Notes under the pieces: generated by a model
Database searches by the model: none
The model's input: only the letters and a program-made list of their open reading frames with translations
What the model was told of the DNA's origin: nothing
NCBI GenBank assembly: GCA_902800045.1
Contig: CADCCZ010000003.1
Coordinates: 124,001 to 188,000, forward strand
Direction of reading: 5' to 3'
DNA from: an uncultured Bacteroidia bacterium
Lineage (GTDB): Bacteria; Bacteroidota; Bacteroidia; Bacteroidales; ML635J-15
DNA: 64,000 nt
Shown: piece by piece, positions 60,699 to 64,000 of the stretch
Numbering within the stretch: the first letter of the stretch is position 1
How the letters are laid out: each line of letters starts with the position of its first letter
Made by a program: the position numbers and the translations under genes

Positions 60699-63600
60699 AT
60701 GGAATACAATTTTACGGAAATTGAGCGCAAATGGCGCGAATACTGGAAGAAACACGACACCTACAAGGCTGTCATCGACAAATCTAAGCCCAAATACTAT
60801 GTCCTCGACATGTTCCCTTATCCTTCGGGAGCCGGTTTGCACGTAGGACATCCGCTTGGATACATCGCTTCCGACATCTTTTCAAGATACAAGACACTTA
60901 AGGGCTTCAACGTGCTGCACCCGATGGGCTACGATGCTTTCGGTCTTCCTGCCGAACAATACGCCATCCAGACAGGCACTCACCCTGCTATAACCACCGA
61001 AAAGAACATTAACAAATACCGCGAGCAACTCGACAACATAGGCTTTTCGTTCGACTGGAGCCGCGAAGTGCGCACCAGCGACCCGAAGTACTATAAGTGG
61101 ACACAGTGGACTTTCATACAACTTTTCAACAGTTTCTACTGCAACAAATGCCAGAAAGCCCGTCCAATAGCCGAACTTGTTGCCGAATTTGCACAAAACG
61201 GCACAAAAAACATCGACGCATCATGCACCGAAGATCTTTCGTTCTCAGCAGAGGAATGGAATTCGTGGGACGAGAAAAAGCAACAGCAAGTTCTTATGAA
61301 CTACCGCCTTGCATATCTTGCCGACATTCCTGTAAACTGGTGTCCGAAACTCGGAACCGTGCTTGCCAACGACGAAGTTGTTGACGGTCTGTCGGTTCGT
61401 GGAGGCTACCCTGTTGAACGCAAGAAAATGCGCCAGTGGTCGCTTCGTATCACTGCCTACGCACAAAGGCTTCTCGACGGACTCAACACCGTTGATTTCC
61501 CCGAACCAGTGAAGGACATCCAGAACAACTGGATTGGTCGTAGCGAAGGTGCATCGGTATTCTTTGAAATCGAAGGCCGCAGCGAAAAAATGGAAATCTT
61601 CACCACCCGTCCCGATACTATTTTCGGTGTTTCGTTCATGGTAATTGCTCCCGAACACGACCTCGCTCTTTCGCTCGCTACAGACGAGTACCGCGCAAAA
61701 GTCGAGGAATATGTAACCTGGGCAAAGAACCGTTCCGATGTTGAGCGTATGGCCGAAAAGAAAGTCAGCGGACAGATGACAGGTTCGTATGCAATTAACC
61801 CGTTCACAAAAGAACGTATTCCAATCTTCATCGCCGACTATGTACTTATCGGCTACGGTACGGGCGCAATTATGGCAGTTCCGGCTCACGACAGCCGCGA
61901 CTTTGCTTTCGCACGTCATTTCAACCTGCCAATTTCACAGGTTGTTGCAAAGGAAGGTGCAGAAATTGTTCCTACCGACCAATGGACAGAATCGTTCGAC
62001 TCGAAGGATGGCATACTTATGAATTCCGATTTCCTCAACGGACTGCGCGTAAAGCAGGCTATCAAGGCTATGAACGACCGCATCGAGGAGATGGGCATAG
62101 GCAAGCGCAAGGTAAACTACCGTCTGCGCGACGCCATTTTCAGCCGTCAGCGCTATTGGGGCGAACCGTTCCCGATTTACTACAAGGACGGAATCCCCTA
62201 CCCGCTCGACGAATCGAAACTTCCGCTCGAACTTCCCGAAGTTGACAAGTATTTGCCGACCGAAACCGGAGAACCGCCATTAGCACGCGCAAAGAATTGG
62301 TGCACTCCCGAAGGCTACAAGTACGAAACTTCGACAATGCCAGGTTTTGCTGGCTCTTCGGCATACTATCTGCGCTACACCGACCCGCACAACGACGAGA
62401 TGATTTTCTCGCCCGAGGCAGTCAACTACTGGCAGAATGTTGACCTTTACATCGGCGGACGCGAACACGCAACCGGACACCTTATTTATTCGCGATTCTG
62501 GAACAAGTTCCTCTACGACCTCGGATTGGTTCCAAACGAAGAGCCTTACAAGAAGCTCATCAACCAGGGTATGATTCAGGGCCGTTCGAACTTTGTTTAC
62601 CGCGTCAGCAGTTTCGAAAAGATGGCCGAATACAAGGTTTGGCAGCTGCTGAAGGACAAGAAAATGGGTGTTGAATTCAAGGAAGACTACAAGGACGGCA
62701 AGCGTCGTTTCGACTTCTTCTGCGACGAAAAGAAGATACTCATCGAAATCAAGCGCGAACATTCGCTCGAAAAGGTTGCCGAAGCATACAGCGAATACGC
62801 AAAGGACAAGGGATACAGGATTCTGCTTATTTCTATATTCGATGTTATGAACCATATCGATGTGGTTGAGCAGAAGATTAAGGACCTTGTTGCTGGCGGC
62901 GATGTTCCCGAATTCGAGGAAGGCGAAGCATTTGTTCCAATTAACCTGTTCATTTCGAAGAACATACCTGGTCGCGAAGAATTCACCGTTCCGATTCATG
63001 TTGACATCAACATTGTAAGCAACGACATTCTTGACATTGAAAAGTTCCGCCAGTGGAGACCAGATTTCAACGATGCACAATTCGTTCTTGAAGACGGAAA
63101 GTATGTCTGCGGATGGGAAATCGAAAAGATGTCGAAGTCGATGTACAATGTTCAGAACCCCGACGACCTTGTAGAACGCTACGGAGCCGACACCTTGAGG
63201 CTTTACGAAATGTTCCTCGGCCCTGTCGAGCAGGCAAAGCCATGGGATACCAACGGAATCGAAGGTGTTGCAAGGTTCATAAAGAAGTTCTGGCGTATGT
63301 TCCACGACGACGACAACAATTTCTGCGTAACCGATGAAAAGGCAACGCCAGCTGAACTGAAAGCACTTCACAACACAATAAAGAAGGTAACCGACGACAT
63401 TGAGCGTTTCTCGTTCAACACCTGCGTAAGTTGCTTTATGATTTGCTGCAACGACCTTGGCAAGTGTAACAAGCGCGAAATCCTTGAACCGCTTTGCGTT
63501 CTTATTTCGCCCTACGCACCGCACATCGCCGAAGAACTGTGGCATGAACTCGGACACGACACATCGGTAACCAAGGCCCAGTGGCCGGAATACAACGAGG

Positions 63601-63806
63601 CATTCACAAAGGAAACCACCTTCACCTACCCTATTTCGTTCAACGGAAAGATGCGTTTCAACCTCGAACTTCCGCTCGACATGAACCCGAAACAAATCGA
63701 GGAAACCGTCATGGCAAACGACTATACAAAGAAATACACCGACGGCAAGCAGGTAGTAAAGGTAATCGTTGTTCCGAAGAAAATTGTGAATATCGTTGTG
63801 AAATAA
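60699..63806 (+). CDS. leuS: Leucyl-tRNA synthetase with an inserted nuclease-like domain
   Basis: 1035 aa, about 90-100 residues longer than LeuRS usual in Bacteroidales. Class I synthetase: HIGH motif HVGH (48-51), CP1 editing domain (~220-430, [20 protein letters not shown]), [17 protein letters not shown] (810-814), anticodon-binding domain and C-terminal tail. Between the NFVYR segment (ending at residue 635) and [15 protein letters not shown] an extra ~105 residues are inserted; see the entry at 62607. The flanking catalytic sequence is intact, so the enzyme should be functional. Charges tRNA-Leu. Followed by a terminator. Confidence 0.95.
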   Translation: MEYNFTEIERKWREYWKKHDTYKAVIDKSKPKYYVLDMFPYPSGAGLHVGHPLGYIASDIFSRYKTLKGFNVLHPMGYDAFGLPAEQYAIQTGTHPAITTEKNINKYREQLDNIGFSFDWSREVRTSDPKYYKWTQWTFIQLFNSFYCNKCQKARPIAELVAEFAQNGTKNIDASCTEDLSFSAEEWNSWDEKKQQQVLMNYRLAYLADIPVNWCPKLGTVLANDEVVDGLSVRGGYPVERKKMRQWSLRITAYAQRLLDGLNTVDFPEPVKDIQNNWIGRSEGASVFFEIEGRSEKMEIFTTRPDTIFGVSFMVIAPEHDLALSLATDEYRAKVEEYVTWAKNRSDVERMAEKKVSGQMTGSYAINPFTKERIPIFIADYVLIGYGTGAIMAVPAHDSRDFAFARHFNLPISQVVAKEGAEIVPTDQWTESFDSKDGILMNSDFLNGLRVKQAIKAMNDRIEEMGIGKRKVNYRLRDAIFSRQRYWGEPFPIYYKDGIPYPLDESKLPLELPEVDKYLPTETGEPPLARAKNWCTPEGYKYETSTMPGFAGSSAYYLRYTDPHNDEMIFSPEAVNYWQNVDLYIGGREHATGHLIYSRFWNKFLYDLGLVPNEEPYKKLINQGMIQGRSNFVYRVSSFEKMAEYKVWQLLKDKKMGVEFKEDYKDGKRRFDFFCDEKKILIEIKREHSLEKVAEAYSEYAKDKGYRILLISIFDVMNHIDVVEQKIKDLVAGGDVPEFEEGEAFVPINLFISKNIPGREEFTVPIHVDINIVSNDILDIEKFRQWRPDFNDAQFVLEDGKYVCGWEIEKMSKSMYNVQNPDDLVERYGADTLRLYEMFLGPVEQAKPWDTNGIEGVARFIKKFWRMFHDDDNNFCVTDEKATPAELKALHNTIKKVTDDIERFSFNTCVSCFMICCNDLGKCNKREILEPLCVLISPYAPHIAEELWHELGHDTSVTKAQWPEYNEAFTKETTFTYPISFNGKMRFNLELPLDMNPKQIEETVMANDYTKKYTDGKQVVKVIVVPKKIVNIVVK
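62607..62924 (+). other. Insertion within leuS encoding a DUF559/VSR-like PD-(D/E)XK domain
   Basis: Residues ~637-742 of LeuRS. The segment reads like a small restriction-endonuclease fold: two helices ([20 protein letters not shown]), then [20 protein letters not shown] with Asp672, Glu683 and Lys685 in D-x10-E-x-K spacing, then a helix and [12 protein letters not shown]. This order and spacing match DUF559-type endonuclease domains. Whether it cuts DNA or is a structural relic cannot be told; the catalytic triad looks intact. The reading frame is maintained on both sides. Confidence 0.7.
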
Positions 63807-63827
63807 CAAGATACAAAGAATAGAAAG

Positions 63828-63859
63828 AATCAGCAAGCAACAACTTGCTGATTTTTTTT
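63828..63859 (+). terminator. Terminator of leuS
   Basis: 10-bp perfect stem AATCAGCAAG / CTTGCTGATT with loop CAACAA, then TTTTTT. It starts 21 bp after the stop codon. Confidence 0.92.
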
Positions 63860-63898
63860 CATAGAATTAACATACGCAGAAATCTACTGAAAATAAAT

Positions 63899-63929
63899 TT
63901 TGCTGTTCAAAAATAAAGCAGTAATTTCG
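63899..63929 (+). promoter_or_regulatory. Promoter of rpsO
   Basis: TTTG (63899-63902), 19 bp, TAATTTCG (63922-63929) then C; one mismatch to the -7 consensus. The ATG is at 63959. Confidence 0.6.
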
Positions 63930-63958
63930 CGCCGTTTTTTAATTATAAATTATAAGTG

Positions 63959-64000
63959 ATGAAGAATTATTTAGATTCAGAAAAGAAGAAAGAAATCTTT
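63959..64000 (+). CDS. rpsO: 30S ribosomal protein S15, N-terminal fragment (gene continues past window)
   Basis: Only 14 codons are visible: MKNYLDSEKKKEIF. This agrees with the start of Bacteroidetes S15 (MYLD..KK.EIF type). The gene runs off the right edge. The identification rests on this short match and should be treated as probable. Confidence 0.6.
   Translation, partial: MKNYLDSEKKKEIF

Noticed and set aside
62280-63836. 518-aa minus-strand open frame
   Set aside because: Antisense shadow of leuS; composition is atypical and there is no domain, while the plus strand encodes LeuRS.

Overview
The window is a chromosomal stretch from a member of the Bacteroidetes, most likely the order Bacteroidales. 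The evidence is convergent. Three proteins end in type IX secretion (T9SS) sorting domains. Many genes are preceded by the Bacteroidetes-type promoter (TTTG, about 19 bp, TAnnTTTG) rather than a Shine-Dalgarno site. There are lipoproteins, DUF5723 and DUF4293 family proteins, FISUMP-type surface domains, a methylmalonyl-CoA decarboxylase operon, and the gene order rplM-rpsI-rpsB-tsf. The genus cannot be named from this sequence. No rRNA, IS element, phage gene or CRISPR array was seen.

Layout. 1-12.5 kb is a secreted-protein region: the 3' part of a gingipain-like C25 protease, a peptidylarginine-deiminase (PPAD)-like enzyme directly after it, and a 1988-residue modular T9SS surface protein with a small exported partner. 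These are separated by long noncoding tracts with three copies of a ~210-bp structured repeat, an 18-bp tandem repeat and a 66/76-bp tandem repeat. 12.5-20.6 kb is largely housekeeping: an acyl-CoA ligase, an AraC regulator, a BadF-type sugar kinase, a flavodoxin, and the ribosomal protein/EF-Ts operon. 20.7-28.2 kb holds an alpha-L-rhamnosidase, a DUF4143 ATPase bracketed by direct repeats, a FISUMP surface protein and a degenerate REP-like region with a four-helix-bundle pseudogene. 28.3-32.6 kb is the complete methylmalonyl-CoA epimerase/decarboxylase sodium-pump operon.

32.6-34.4 kb is a compact three-gene operon of TerB-like protein, 82-aa candidate precursor peptide and ATP-grasp ligase, which looks like a graspetide (ribosomal peptide) locus. 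34.6-39.5 kb has a sugar-nucleotidyltransferase, a NarL-type two-component system and a beta-helix lipoprotein. 39.5-41.1 kb is a second DUF4143 ATPase framed on both sides by arrays of an exact 23-bp-period repeat. 41.2-56.7 kb contains a beta-mannosidase, a lytic transglycosylase, a three-gene envelope operon, an O-antigen-ligase-like protein, guanine deaminase, a patatin/outer-membrane protein, QueD and a DUF4293 protein. 56.8-64 kb contains tRNA-Pro(TGG), an NAD-dependent epimerase, an RND transporter, a leucyl-tRNA synthetase carrying an inserted nuclease-like domain, and the start of rpsO.

The strongest candidates for undescribed biology are four. (1) The two DUF4143 ATPases, each with a PD-(D/E)XK-like C-terminal motif, are each flanked on both sides by dyad-containing direct repeats with a fixed period (32 bp for one, 23 bp for the other). 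(2) The TerB-like/precursor/ATP-grasp operon. (3) LeuRS carries a DUF559/VSR-like domain inserted shortly before its KMSKS loop. (4) A gingipain-like protease is immediately followed by a PPAD-like deiminase. All functional statements are inferences from reading the sequence; no database search was possible.
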